Source of the DNA: Flavobacteriaceae bacterium
GTDB taxonomy: Bacteria; Bacteroidota; Bacteroidia; Flavobacteriales; Flavobacteriaceae
Assembly: GCA_947461915.1 (NCBI GenBank)
Contig: CANHNG010000065.1
Coordinates: 1-8,097 of the forward strand
Reading direction: 5' to 3'
Length of the DNA: 8,097 nucleotides
Part shown: one piece after another, positions 1 to 6,815 of the stretch
How the letters are laid out: each line of letters begins with the position of its first letter
How positions within the stretch are numbered: the first letter of the stretch is position 1
Program-made: the position numbers and the translations under genes
The notes under the pieces: generated by a model
Database searches by the model: none
The model's input: the letters and a program-made list of their open reading frames with translations, nothing else
What the model was told of the DNA's origin: nothing

Positions 1-90
1 AGTGTAAACGAAATAGTCAATATGACCGCAGTTGCTGTAATTGATGTTCAGGAAAGGGACAAAAGGAAAAAAACTAAATTAAATGTCTAA
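1..90 (+). CDS. C-terminal end of an unidentified protein (partial, 5' end outside the window)
   Basis: Frame 1 is open from the first base to a TAA at 88-90 and gives 29 residues. The last part reads AVAVIDVQERDKRKKTKLNV: a short hydrophobic strand-like stretch followed by a highly basic, lysine-rich tail. I do not recognise the family, and the fragment is too short to assign a function. The reading frame is supported only by its being open up to the edge and by the AT-rich non-coding DNA that starts right after the stop. The open frame could be chance, since 29 codons is not long. It is on the same strand as the esterase that starts 183 bases downstream. Confidence 0.45.
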   Translation, partial: SVNEIVNMTAVAVIDVQERDKRKKTKLNV

Positions 91-147
91 ATAGGTTTTT
101 TTAAGTAAGTACTTTCTACAAATAGGGTGCGTAAAAAATTTATTGCG

Positions 148-192
148 AACGGTAATGTCGGTCTAAAATTTTTAAAAGGCTACCGTTTAGAC
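148..192. repeat. Overlapping, mutually exclusive inverted repeats
   Basis: AACGGTA at 148-154 is the reverse complement of TACCGTT at 181-187. GTCTAAA at 161-167 is the reverse complement of TTTAGAC at 186-192. CGGT at 159-162 can also pair with ACCG at 182-185. The three pairings share the 181-192 arm, so only one can form at a time. Each perfect stem is short (4-7 bp) with a loop of about 18-26 bases. This could be a weak transcript-level switch, a protein-binding dyad, or chance in AT-rich DNA. Confidence 0.35.
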
Positions 193-238
193 ATAAAACA
201 CACTAAACATGGGCTTTTTTTTATTACCTGACAATTGC

Positions 239-246
239 TATTTTTG
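239..246 (+). promoter_or_regulatory. Possible Bacteroidota -7 promoter box for the esterase
   Basis: TATTTTTG exactly fits the Bacteroidota sigma-ABfr -7 consensus TAnnTTTG. A start about 7 bases downstream would give a leader of roughly 20 bases before the ATG at 274. The matching -33 TTTG is not convincing: the region at the right distance (about 216-219) is a T run. A single-box match in AT-rich DNA is weak evidence. Confidence 0.3.
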
Positions 247-273
247 GTAAAATTTGAAACCAAAAAACCATAT

Positions 274-1149
274 ATGAAAAATAATTTTAGCACCCCCCTG
301 ATAATTGGAATACTCCTGTTTTTTATAGGTGTTAAAGCACAAGTTATAAACGACTCTTTATGGATTGACGGGCATTACCGCAGTTTTCATTTCAATAAGC
401 CATCGGTAAGTAACACTAAAGCTAGCTTGATTTTTGTTTTGCACGGTTCTGGTGGCAACGGTCTTAAATCTATGAAAAGCGCCACTAAACTAATGGCACT
501 GGCCGAAACTGAGCATATTCTGATGGTGTTTCCTGATGGATATAAAAAAAATTGGAATGAATGCAGAAAAAATGCCCCCGCTGCAGCTAATGTTGAAAAT
601 ATAGACGAGAATGCATTTTTTAGCCAAATGATAGATTATGGTGTGGCAAATTATAAAATAAATCCCGCTAGAGTATTTGCTATAGGAACATCGGGTGGGG
701 GACACATGGTATACAAATTAGCTATGACCATGCCTGAAAAATTCAAGGGCATTACCGCTATTGTTGCCAATATTCCTGACCCTTCCAATATGGATTGTGT
801 TGAAAAGAAAATGCCTATGCCGGTCATGATTGTCAATGGAACCAACGATCAAACAAATCCCTACAATGGTGGAATTTCGGCTAAAAACAAAGGATTGGTT
901 CGTTCAACAGACGAAAGTTTTCGTTATTGGGCAACTATTGACGGATATAAAGGAGAGCCTTCTAAAGAAGATTTACCAGATATTGACCCAACGGATGGGA
1001 AAACTATTGAAAAATATACTTACAGCCAAAAAGGCAAACCAGAAGTGGTACTCTTAAAAGTAATGAATGGGGAACACAACAACCCCAAGGACATTGATGT
1101 TTATCTAGAAAGTTGGAGCTTTTTTAAGAGACAGATTGGAATAAAATAG
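274..1149 (+). CDS. Secreted alpha/beta-hydrolase esterase, LpqC / PHB-depolymerase-like (Esterase_phd family)
   Basis: The 291-residue protein hydrolyses ester bonds; the family includes poly(3-hydroxybutyrate) depolymerases and feruloyl/acetylxylan esterases, and the substrate cannot be read from sequence. Residues 1-22 form a signal peptide (basic MKNN, a hydrophobic core, then KA|Q), so it is probably periplasmic or a lipid-free secreted protein. No C-terminal type IX secretion sorting domain is present. HGSGGNG (57-63) supplies the oxyanion-hole loop. GTSGGG (138-143) holds nucleophile Ser140. Asp192 in NGTNDQTNP and His268 in NGEHNNP complete the triad. IDENAFFSQMID (110-121) matches the family's conserved D-x-x-F segment. 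The ATG at 274 is preferred over an in-frame TTG at 235 because only the ATG puts the signal peptide at the N-terminus. There is no Shine-Dalgarno sequence, as usual in this phylum. It converges on umuD with a 5-base gap and has no functional partner nearby. Confidence 0.82.
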   Translation: MKNNFSTPLIIGILLFFIGVKAQVINDSLWIDGHYRSFHFNKPSVSNTKASLIFVLHGSGGNGLKSMKSATKLMALAETEHILMVFPDGYKKNWNECRKNAPAAANVENIDENAFFSQMIDYGVANYKINPARVFAIGTSGGGHMVYKLAMTMPEKFKGITAIVANIPDPSNMDCVEKKMPMPVMIVNGTNDQTNPYNGGISAKNKGLVRSTDESFRYWATIDGYKGEPSKEDLPDIDPTDGKTIEKYTYSQKGKPEVVLLKVMNGEHNNPKDIDVYLESWSFFKRQIGIK

Positions 1150-1154
1150 GTTTT

Positions 1155-1595
1155 TTACACCGCTTTTATCACATACGTCACAATTCCCCAAATGATTAAT
1201 TCGTTTTCTTCGGTAACTTTTATCGGAGCAAACTTTGTATTTTCGGGCATAAGGTACAAGCAGTCTTTTTCGACTTGAATGCGTTTTACGGTAAATTCCC
1301 CGTCGATAAAACAAATGGCGATTTTGTTGTTTTGGGGTTCCATACTTCGATCCACCACGAGTACATCTTTGTCGTTAATGCCGGCATCTATCATTGAATT
1401 CCCTTTGACTTTGATGTAAAAAGTGGCCAATGGATTTTTACTCAACTCCTTATTCAAGTCGATATTGGTTTCCATAAAATCGGCTGCCGGCGATGGGAAT
1501 CCTGCCGAAACACCTTCTTTTAGGAAAGGAATTCGCAGTTCGCTTTCGAAATCAGGATGAAAAAAAATTAATTTTTGTTCTTTGTTTATTGACAT
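1155..1595 (-). CDS. umuD: UmuD, self-cleaving accessory subunit of DNA polymerase V
   Basis: This is a 146-residue S24/LexA-type peptidase without a DNA-binding helix-turn-helix domain, so UmuD rather than LexA. When stimulated by the RecA filament it should cleave itself to UmuD', which joins UmuC for translesion synthesis. The predicted cleavage site is Ala31-Gly32 in SAGFPSPAADF. The nucleophile is Ser67 in KGNSMIDAGI, and the general base is Lys104 in FTVKRI. The spacings Gly32-Ser67 (35) and Ser67-Lys104 (37) are identical to those in E. coli UmuD (Gly25, Ser60, Lys97), which supports full function. Its start codon lies inside the end of umuC (10-base overlap), so it is probably translated by coupling, downstream of umuC. 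That order is the reverse of the E. coli umuDC operon. E. coli UmuD is 139 residues, so the length is normal. Confidence 0.93.
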   Translation of the reverse strand: MSINKEQKLIFFHPDFESELRIPFLKEGVSAGFPSPAADFMETNIDLNKELSKNPLATFYIKVKGNSMIDAGINDKDVLVVDRSMEPQNNKIAICFIDGEFTVKRIQVEKDCLYLMPENTKFAPIKVTEENELIIWGIVTYVIKAV

Positions 1596-2860
1596 CGTAT
1601 TTCGAGAATATCGTTGAAATTAGTGGTGTATCTAGGTGAGAGATGATTCTGATTCATGTTCCAAGTGAGTTTTAAGTTTTGCGTGGCTAATTTCACTTTG
1701 GTTACGCCAATTTTGGTATTCAGTTTATCCATCACTTGCATCAAAACCAAATGTTTGGGGTTTTCCTCATCGAACAATTGCAATTGTTTTTTGTTTTCGT
1801 CAATCAATTCGGTGACGATAACTCCTGCTTTTTTAAACTTTAGGGTTTCATTCCCTTGGTGTAATTTTTTCAACATATTGATGGCCGTGTTCGAAATGGT
1901 TAACGTCGAATTTGTCGCAAAGGGCAACGTAACCGCCATAGTATAATAATATTTCGATGTCTTGACGGTGTGTCTGTCAATGACCAACATCACGATAATC
2001 GTGTGGCAACAGGATTTTTGTTTCCGCAATTTCTCGGCACAAACCGATGCAAAAGTTGCCACGCGTTCGCGCAACAGGTCAAAATCGGCAATTTGTTTGG
2101 GAAAACTTCTAGTGGTGGCAATGCTTTTCTTTTGGTCTGGAATGGGTTCCAAGTCTAAAACTGATTTTCCTTCCAGTTCATATTTCAACCGAAGTCCAAT
2201 CACGCCCATTTCCTTCTTGATCCAAGCCTCGTGTTGCGGCTGGACAAAGTCGAAAGCAGTTTTGATGTTTCGCAATTTGGCTTTTTTGGTCGTGCGATAC
2301 CCAATGCCCCAAACATCTTCAATCTGGGTCCATTTCAGTGCTTTGAGCCGTTTTTCTTCGGTGTCGATAACATAAACCCCCTGGGTTCTGTCTTGAAATT
2401 TCTTTGCGATTTTATTGGCCACTTTCGACAAGGCTTTCGTTTCGGCAAAGCCAATGCAAACTGGAATGCCAACCCATTTTTGGACACGGGTTTTCATTTG
2501 GACGCCATAGTTATGGTAATCTGAAATGGTCAAACCGTCAAAATTCAGGAATGCTTCGTCAATACTGTAAATCTCCAGATTGGGTGTAAACTGCGCCAAA
2601 ATTTTCATCACCCGATTGCTTAAATCACCATAAAGTGAATAGTTAGAAGAGAAAACATGAACTTTTTTTTCTCGAATCAAATCTTTGATTTGAAACGCCG
2701 GAGCACCCATCGGGATGCCAATAGTCTTGGCTTCATTGCTTCTTGAAATCACGCAGCCGTCATTGTTGGATAATATCGCAATCGGTTTTCCGTTGAGTTT
2801 CGGTTGAAAAACACGTTCGCAGGAAGCGTAAAAATTATTGCAATCGACTAAAGCATACAT
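1586..2860 (-). CDS. umuC: UmuC, Y-family translesion DNA polymerase (Pol V catalytic subunit)
   Basis: This 424-residue Y-family polymerase (E. coli UmuC is 422) copies past DNA lesions with low fidelity. The palm begins with Asp6 in MYALVDCNNFYASCE, and the steric-gate position is Tyr11. SNNDGCVISRSNEAK (31-45) is the UmuC finger signature. SIDEAF (99-104) contains the catalytic Asp101-Glu102. WGIGYRT (184-190) is in the thumb helix-hairpin-helix region. A little-finger domain follows and then QLQLF (359-363), at nearly the same place as the E. coli beta-clamp motif QLNLF. All key residues are intact. It is the first gene of a two-gene unit with umuD. The 124-base upstream gap suggests its own promoter; SOS control is expected from family knowledge, but no recognisable LexA box is seen. 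Confidence 0.95.
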   Translation of the reverse strand: MYALVDCNNFYASCERVFQPKLNGKPIAILSNNDGCVISRSNEAKTIGIPMGAPAFQIKDLIREKKVHVFSSNYSLYGDLSNRVMKILAQFTPNLEIYSIDEAFLNFDGLTISDYHNYGVQMKTRVQKWVGIPVCIGFAETKALSKVANKIAKKFQDRTQGVYVIDTEEKRLKALKWTQIEDVWGIGYRTTKKAKLRNIKTAFDFVQPQHEAWIKKEMGVIGLRLKYELEGKSVLDLEPIPDQKKSIATTRSFPKQIADFDLLRERVATFASVCAEKLRKQKSCCHTIIVMLVIDRHTVKTSKYYYTMAVTLPFATNSTLTISNTAINMLKKLHQGNETLKFKKAGVIVTELIDENKKQLQLFDEENPKHLVLMQVMDKLNTKIGVTKVKLATQNLKLTWNMNQNHLSPRYTTNFNDILEIRCQ

Positions 2861-2984
2861 GCCGTAAAATTACAGAATAGTCAATAATTGTGGCGTGGAT
2901 AGAAAGTTAATTTTGGAGATTGTTGATAAAAAAATAATCGTCCAATGTTTTGTATTCACATACCTTACTAACTGGAATTGGCAA
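2861..2984 (-). promoter_or_regulatory. umuC: Upstream region of umuC-umuD, probable promoter region
   Basis: This 124-base gene-free gap separates the SGNH gene from umuC, both on the minus strand, so a damage-inducible promoter is expected here. Read on the minus strand, TAACTTTC (about 2901-2908) is one mismatch from TAnnTTTG but has no good -33 partner. A small dyad, GTAA-AA-TTAC (2864-2873), lies just before the umuC start. Neither is decisive, and I see no strong terminator for the preceding gene. Confidence 0.3.
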
Positions 2985-3863
2985 TTACTTCCTCCCAAAA
3001 AACTGTTCTATGACAACCGCCGTAAACATTCGTGCGCCAGTATCATTCATGTGTCCACAGGAGGAAAAATACTGGTCGCCTTGCACCACGTTTTCCAGAT
3101 TATGAATTTCGGGATAGATTTTGTTTGCTTTTTCAAAATAATCTAGTCCTTTCACATTGGAGCACATCGGCGTCATCACGGTAATTAGATTGTAATGATT
3201 TGCTTTGCAAATTTGCTTGATTTCCTCGTAATATTTATTAAGAATGGGTTTCAAAGCCCTGATATCATTCTTCATATTCCCAGGTTTGTGACCCAAAGGA
3301 TGATACCCCAAATTGTCTAAAATATTCGTGGGTTTGCCTATAGCGGTATTGTACATTTCCCGGAAACCAATGAGTGCATCAAAATCGATATAACGGTAAA
3401 AAGGAATATAATACAAGGCATTAAAATTTTCCTGTTTCGAAAAATGTTCTTTGATGGTTTCAGAATGATGGATGTATGGCAGGAATTTTGCTGCAATAGC
3501 GTCGGATTCTTTTTCGTTGCAAAGACCCAAATCGGCTTCCAGAATCACGGTTTTGATTTTATAGTTTCGTTCTGCCATCAATTTCAGCATTAGGGAAGCT
3601 TCGAATAAATGGGCACCACTCATTCCGTAATTGAAGGTTTTCAATCCTTTCTTTTCAAACAATTCGGGGACAAAATGGTTATTAGCCCTCGATGAACCCA
3701 AAATCACGACATCATATTTTTCAGCTTTGGAATTGAAGACTTTTTCCACTTTTCCCCTATTGGAAGAATGTAAATAAACAGATGTATACCCCCAATCTAG
3801 CGCTACTAAAAGCACTAGTATAGTGAGCAGAATTTTGACTACTAATGTTATAAACTTCTTCAT
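2985..3863 (-). CDS. SGNH-hydrolase-like membrane-anchored protein, partner of the MBOAT acyltransferase
   Basis: This 292-residue protein has one N-terminal membrane segment (about residues 5-23, after MKK) and a soluble domain expected on the periplasmic side. GSSR (56-59), in a DVVILGSSR strand-turn context, corresponds to SGNH block I with Ser58 as nucleophile. NYGMSGAH (78-85) corresponds to the block II glycine region. GHMNDTGA (270-277) corresponds to block V, with His271. The residue three before that His, normally Asp, is Ser268. The start codon overlaps the MBOAT stop by one base (TAATG), so the two are translationally coupled. By analogy with DltD, AlgJ/AlgX and PatB, it probably completes acyl transfer to a surface glycan. 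The acyl group and acceptor are unknown. It could also be a catalytically altered, structural member. Confidence 0.78.
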   Translation of the reverse strand: MKKFITLVVKILLTILVLLVALDWGYTSVYLHSSNRGKVEKVFNSKAEKYDVVILGSSRANNHFVPELFEKKGLKTFNYGMSGAHLFEASLMLKLMAERNYKIKTVILEADLGLCNEKESDAIAAKFLPYIHHSETIKEHFSKQENFNALYYIPFYRYIDFDALIGFREMYNTAIGKPTNILDNLGYHPLGHKPGNMKNDIRALKPILNKYYEEIKQICKANHYNLITVMTPMCSNVKGLDYFEKANKIYPEIHNLENVVQGDQYFSSCGHMNDTGARMFTAVVIEQFFGRK

Positions 3864-5296
3864 TAGAATTGAAAATAAATGAATTCTTTATAGTCGGCGT
3901 AGGTTCCCAAAGCGATAATCGCCAAAAGGCACAAAGCCATTTTTAACCCACTGTATTTTCCTGAAATGGGCTCTATTTTGTAGCGGCTGTTCCATTCCAC
4001 CAGAACAAAAGCTAGAACTAGCAAAAGTATTTCGGAACTGTACCGTTGGTTTTCCAAGAATTGTGAGGTGAAACTTCGCGTGGTGAATATTCTTTCAATA
4101 TAATCAAAAGCAATACTGATGGATTTTGCCTTAAAAAATATCCAAGCCAGGCACGTTATCGAAAAAGTGGTGAGCATACTGAAGAATACTTTTATGGAAT
4201 TCAAATCCCAATGCAGTTCTGCCGTTTCCATATTGGTTCGATTGGTTCCTAATAGCAATGAAGGTAAAAAATAAAGTGCATTAATGAATCCCCAAGCCAA
4301 GAAAGTCCAATTGGCTCCGTGCCAAAATCCACTAACCACAAATATGATGAATACATTGCGCACTTGTTTTAGTTTGCTTCCACGGCTTCCGCCAAGAGGG
4401 ATGTACAAATAATCCCGAAACCAAGACGATAACGAAATGTGCCAACGACGCCAAAACTCAGCAATATCTCTGGAGAAATAAGGGTAATTGAAATTGCGCA
4501 ACAAGTCTAATCCAAACAATTTGGACATTCCCAAAGCCATATCCGAATACCCTGAAAAGTCGCCATAAATTTGGAACGCAAAATAGACAGCTCCCAAAAT
4601 CAAAGACAAGGAATTCATCGAAGTATAATTGTCAAAAATGGCATTGGCATAAGTCGCGCAAGTATCGGCGATGACCACTTTTTTGACCAATCCCCAAATA
4701 ATTTGGTAAACACCTTCCTTGGCTTTTTCGAAATAAAAGCTTCTTATTCGTTTTACTTGTGGCAATAAATGGGTCGCTCTTTCGATAGGGCCGGCCACCA
4801 AAAGCGGAAAATAACTCACAAATAACGCATAATCCACCACGTTTTTTTCGGAATGTATTCTTTTGTAATAAATGTCAATCACATAGGACAATCCGTGAAA
4901 AGTATAGAAAGAAATCCCGACAGGAAGTATTAAGTTCAACAAAAGAGGACTGGAATGTATGCCAATGTTGTTTAAAGCTTCCGAAAGGGAAAAAGCAAAA
5001 AAGTTGTAGTATTTGAAAATTGCCAAGAATCCCAGATTAAAGATGATGCTCAACCAAAACCAAAATTTTCGGTTTTTTTCCTGTGTGCTTTTTTCAATTT
5101 GGATTCCCGTGAAATAACACAAAAGGGTTGAAAAGAGCAATAAAAACAAGAAGCGCCAATCCCAACAAGAATAAAAATAATAACTCACAACAACTAGAAA
5201 TGCGTTTTGGGTGTTTTTAGTTTTACTAAAGACAAACCAATAGAGCAAAAAAACTATGGGTAGAAAAACAGCAAAAGTTAGCGAGTTAAAAAACAT
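3863..5296 (-). CDS. MBOAT-family O-acyltransferase (AlgI / PatA / DltB-like)
   Basis: This 477-residue polytopic membrane protein is within the usual 450-520 range of the family. Known members carry acyl groups across the inner membrane for O-acylation of alginate, peptidoglycan or teichoic acid. Hydrophobic segments run through the whole length, starting with MFFNSLTFAVFLP, the typical AlgI-type N-terminus. YGDFSGYSD (244-252), then FWRRWHISLSSWFRDYLYIP (281-300), and finally GFWHGANW (323-330) with the catalytic His326 are the family hallmarks. It ends one base into the start of the SGNH partner gene, forming a two-gene operon. No glycosyltransferase or polymer-synthesis gene is next to it, so the acceptor polymer cannot be inferred. 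A weak hairpin separates it from nuoN, but read-through is possible. Confidence 0.92.
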   Translation of the reverse strand: MFFNSLTFAVFLPIVFLLYWFVFSKTKNTQNAFLVVVSYYFYSCWDWRFLFLLLFSTLLCYFTGIQIEKSTQEKNRKFWFWLSIIFNLGFLAIFKYYNFFAFSLSEALNNIGIHSSPLLLNLILPVGISFYTFHGLSYVIDIYYKRIHSEKNVVDYALFVSYFPLLVAGPIERATHLLPQVKRIRSFYFEKAKEGVYQIIWGLVKKVVIADTCATYANAIFDNYTSMNSLSLILGAVYFAFQIYGDFSGYSDMALGMSKLFGLDLLRNFNYPYFSRDIAEFWRRWHISLSSWFRDYLYIPLGGSRGSKLKQVRNVFIIFVVSGFWHGANWTFLAWGFINALYFLPSLLLGTNRTNMETAELHWDLNSIKVFFSMLTTFSITCLAWIFFKAKSISIAFDYIERIFTTRSFTSQFLENQRYSSEILLLVLAFVLVEWNSRYKIEPISGKYSGLKMALCLLAIIALGTYADYKEFIYFQF

Positions 5297-5319
5297 ATTT
5301 TACTTGTATAATGAAGACA

Positions 5320-5349
5320 AAAACCACCAAAATTGCTCTTGATGGTTTT
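5320..5349 (-). terminator. Weak candidate terminator between nuoN and the MBOAT gene
   Basis: AAAACCA (5320-5326) pairs with TGGTTTT (5343-5349), a 7-bp stem around a 16-base loop, in the 78-base gap after nuoN. In the minus-strand transcript the second arm ends in five U residues and then GUC, a short, poor U-tract. A longer T run follows on the plus strand, where no gene needs terminating. It may only partly end the nuo transcript. Confidence 0.35.
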
Positions 5350-5374
5350 GTATAATTTTTTTCTCTATTTAGAA

Positions 5375-6745
5375 TTATCCCAATAAATCCAATACCGCAG
5401 AAGGGAACAATCCTAAAACGATATTCAATAAAACGGATATAATGGCAACTGCATAAAACACAAACGGTGTTTTCGCTGCTTCTTCATTCGGCTCTTTGTT
5501 GTACATCGCCAAAATTAGTTTGAAATAGTATCCTACACTTATAATGGAGTTGATAACGGCTGCGATAACCACCACTAAATATCCTGCTTGAATGGTTTGA
5601 TTGAACAAGACCAATTTGGCAAAAAACCCAGCAAAGATTGGAATTCCAGCCATCGAAAGCAAAGCTGCCGTAAGAACCGCTGCCATTAATGTATTGTTTT
5701 TACCCAATCCGTTGAAGTTGGCAATATCTTCGTTATCCCGATTTTTACAAACGTATAAAATCACGGTGAAAGCAGCAATTCCAGCTAATGAATAGGCGGT
5801 AGCATAATACAATAAATTACCTGCCGAATTGTTGATGCTCAACAAAGCCATCAACATAAAGCCAGCGTGTGAAATCCCGGAGAAAGCCAACATACGTTTC
5901 GCGTTGGTTTGTTTCAATGCCATTATGTTACCAACGGTCATAGAAGCTATCGAGATTACAATAATGATATTGATAAACGCATCAGAAAGATCAGCATTCA
6001 TTGCAGTTAGTAGTTTGTAAAGCGTTGCTACGGCAACCACTTTTACCAAAGTGCTCATTGTAGCAGTTGTCAAAGCAGGAGAGCCTTCGTAAACATCGGG
6101 CGCCCAAAAGTGAAAAGGAACGGCGGCAATTTTGAAAAGCATTCCAATGGTAACCAATGTAATTCCTATTGGAAACCAAATTGGCAACTCGGCAGAGCGA
6201 GACCATTCGGTGATTTCGGCAACGTCAAAAGTTCCCATAGCACCATAAATCAGGCAAATTCCGAACAATATAATCCCTGAAGCAAAAGAACCCATCAAGA
6301 AATATTTCATTCCGGCTTCGTTGCTTTTTACATTCAATCTATTGCTTGCGGCAAGAATATATAAGGAAATGGACAAAACTTCAATTCCAAGAAAGAACAT
6401 CGCTAAGTTTCCAAAAGAAACCATGGCAACCGCTCCAGCCAACATAAATATTTTGATGGCAATAAAATCAGAGATTTTAGTTTGATGATCTTCATAGAAA
6501 TCGTGCGCCAAAGCCACTAAGAAAATGGTAAGGACAATAAACAAAGCAGAAAATGCTGAAGAGAATTTGCTTACAACAATCATATTATTGTAGTAACTCG
6601 CTGGAATGTTAAATTCGGCATAGGTAATTCCAAGAACGGCCAATAATCCAATAATCGTTATGGGAACAATGGCTTTTCTAATATTTAAAATTTCAAATAA
6701 AAGGCATAAAACCCCGAGTGCTGTTATCGCTATAAGTGTATTCAT
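5375..6745 (-). CDS. nuoN: NADH-quinone oxidoreductase subunit N (complex I antiporter-like subunit)
   Basis: This 456-residue membrane subunit of complex I is one of the three Mrp-antiporter-like proton channels, with about 14 transmembrane helices (E. coli NuoN is 485). Key charged residues are visible: Glu122 in FFLGIEVLS, Lys205 in GMLFKIAAVPFHFWAPDVYE (201-220), Lys235 in STLVKVV and Lys377 in AGFFAKLVLF. The order of membrane segments and the family motif FHFWAPDVYEGSP are intact, so it should be functional. It is the last nuo gene, as in other bacteria. Unusually, it is separated from nuoM by about 550 bases containing a four-helix-bundle gene and repeats. The repeat array reaches within 5 bases of its start codon, so its untranslated leader is almost entirely repeat sequence. 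No Shine-Dalgarno sequence is seen. Confidence 0.96.
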   Translation of the reverse strand: MNTLIAITALGVLCLLFEILNIRKAIVPITIIGLLAVLGITYAEFNIPASYYNNMIVVSKFSSAFSALFIVLTIFLVALAHDFYEDHQTKISDFIAIKIFMLAGAVAMVSFGNLAMFFLGIEVLSISLYILAASNRLNVKSNEAGMKYFLMGSFASGIILFGICLIYGAMGTFDVAEITEWSRSAELPIWFPIGITLVTIGMLFKIAAVPFHFWAPDVYEGSPALTTATMSTLVKVVAVATLYKLLTAMNADLSDAFINIIIVISIASMTVGNIMALKQTNAKRMLAFSGISHAGFMLMALLSINNSAGNLLYYATAYSLAGIAAFTVILYVCKNRDNEDIANFNGLGKNNTLMAAVLTAALLSMAGIPIFAGFFAKLVLFNQTIQAGYLVVVIAAVINSIISVGYYFKLILAMYNKEPNEEAAKTPFVFYAVAIISVLLNIVLGLFPSAVLDLLG

Positions 6746-6749
6746 TTTT

Positions 6750-6777
6750 GATTTAGGATTTCAGATTTAGGATTTAG
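6750..6777. repeat. Tandem pair of GATTTAGGATTT, opposing orientation to the other repeats
   Basis: GATTTAGGATTT occurs at 6750-6761 and again at 6764-6775, separated by CA, giving a 14-base period. This is the reverse-complement orientation of the AATCCTAA-type arrays at 6816-6856 and 7261-7298. Together with 6816-6850 it forms an imperfect inverted repeat flanking a short spacer that holds AGCAT/ATGCT (6776-6780 / 6809-6813) and ATCA/TGAT (6798-6801 / 6807-6810). Confidence 0.8.
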
Positions 6778-6815
6778 CATTTAAAATTGTAAAAAGGATC
6801 ATTCGGTGATGCTCG

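Larger units (their letters stand above)
91..273. other. Non-coding spacer upstream of the esterase
   Basis: This 183-base stretch has no plausible gene. It is AT-rich with several T and A runs (T7 at 96-102, T8 at 215-222). It contains overlapping inverted repeats (148-192) and one Bacteroidota-like -7 promoter box (239-246), listed separately. No clear terminator hairpin follows the partial gene; only the T7 run lies a few bases after its stop codon. Confidence 0.6.

Noticed and set aside
235..273. Upstream in-frame TTG start for the esterase, giving 13 extra residues
   Set aside because: It would place a charged segment before the signal peptide; the ATG at 274 gives a classic signal peptide start, and the TTG region overlaps the best promoter box.
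1155..1595. UmuD annotated as a LexA-type repressor
   Set aside because: It lacks an N-terminal helix-turn-helix, is the length of UmuD, and is coupled to umuC.
1962..2375. 137-codon plus-strand frame inside umuC
   Set aside because: It lies entirely within the well-supported umuC gene in antisense; its residues show no family motif.
2864..2873. GTAA-AA-TTAC dyad before umuC as a LexA operator
   Set aside because: Only 4-base arms with a 2-base centre; it does not match an SOS box I can name for this phylum and is likely to occur by chance.
2895..3146. Plus-strand open frame across the umuC-SGNH gap
   Set aside because: It overlaps the SGNH coding region on the other strand, has no recognisable domain and mixed low-complexity composition; it is a shadow frame.
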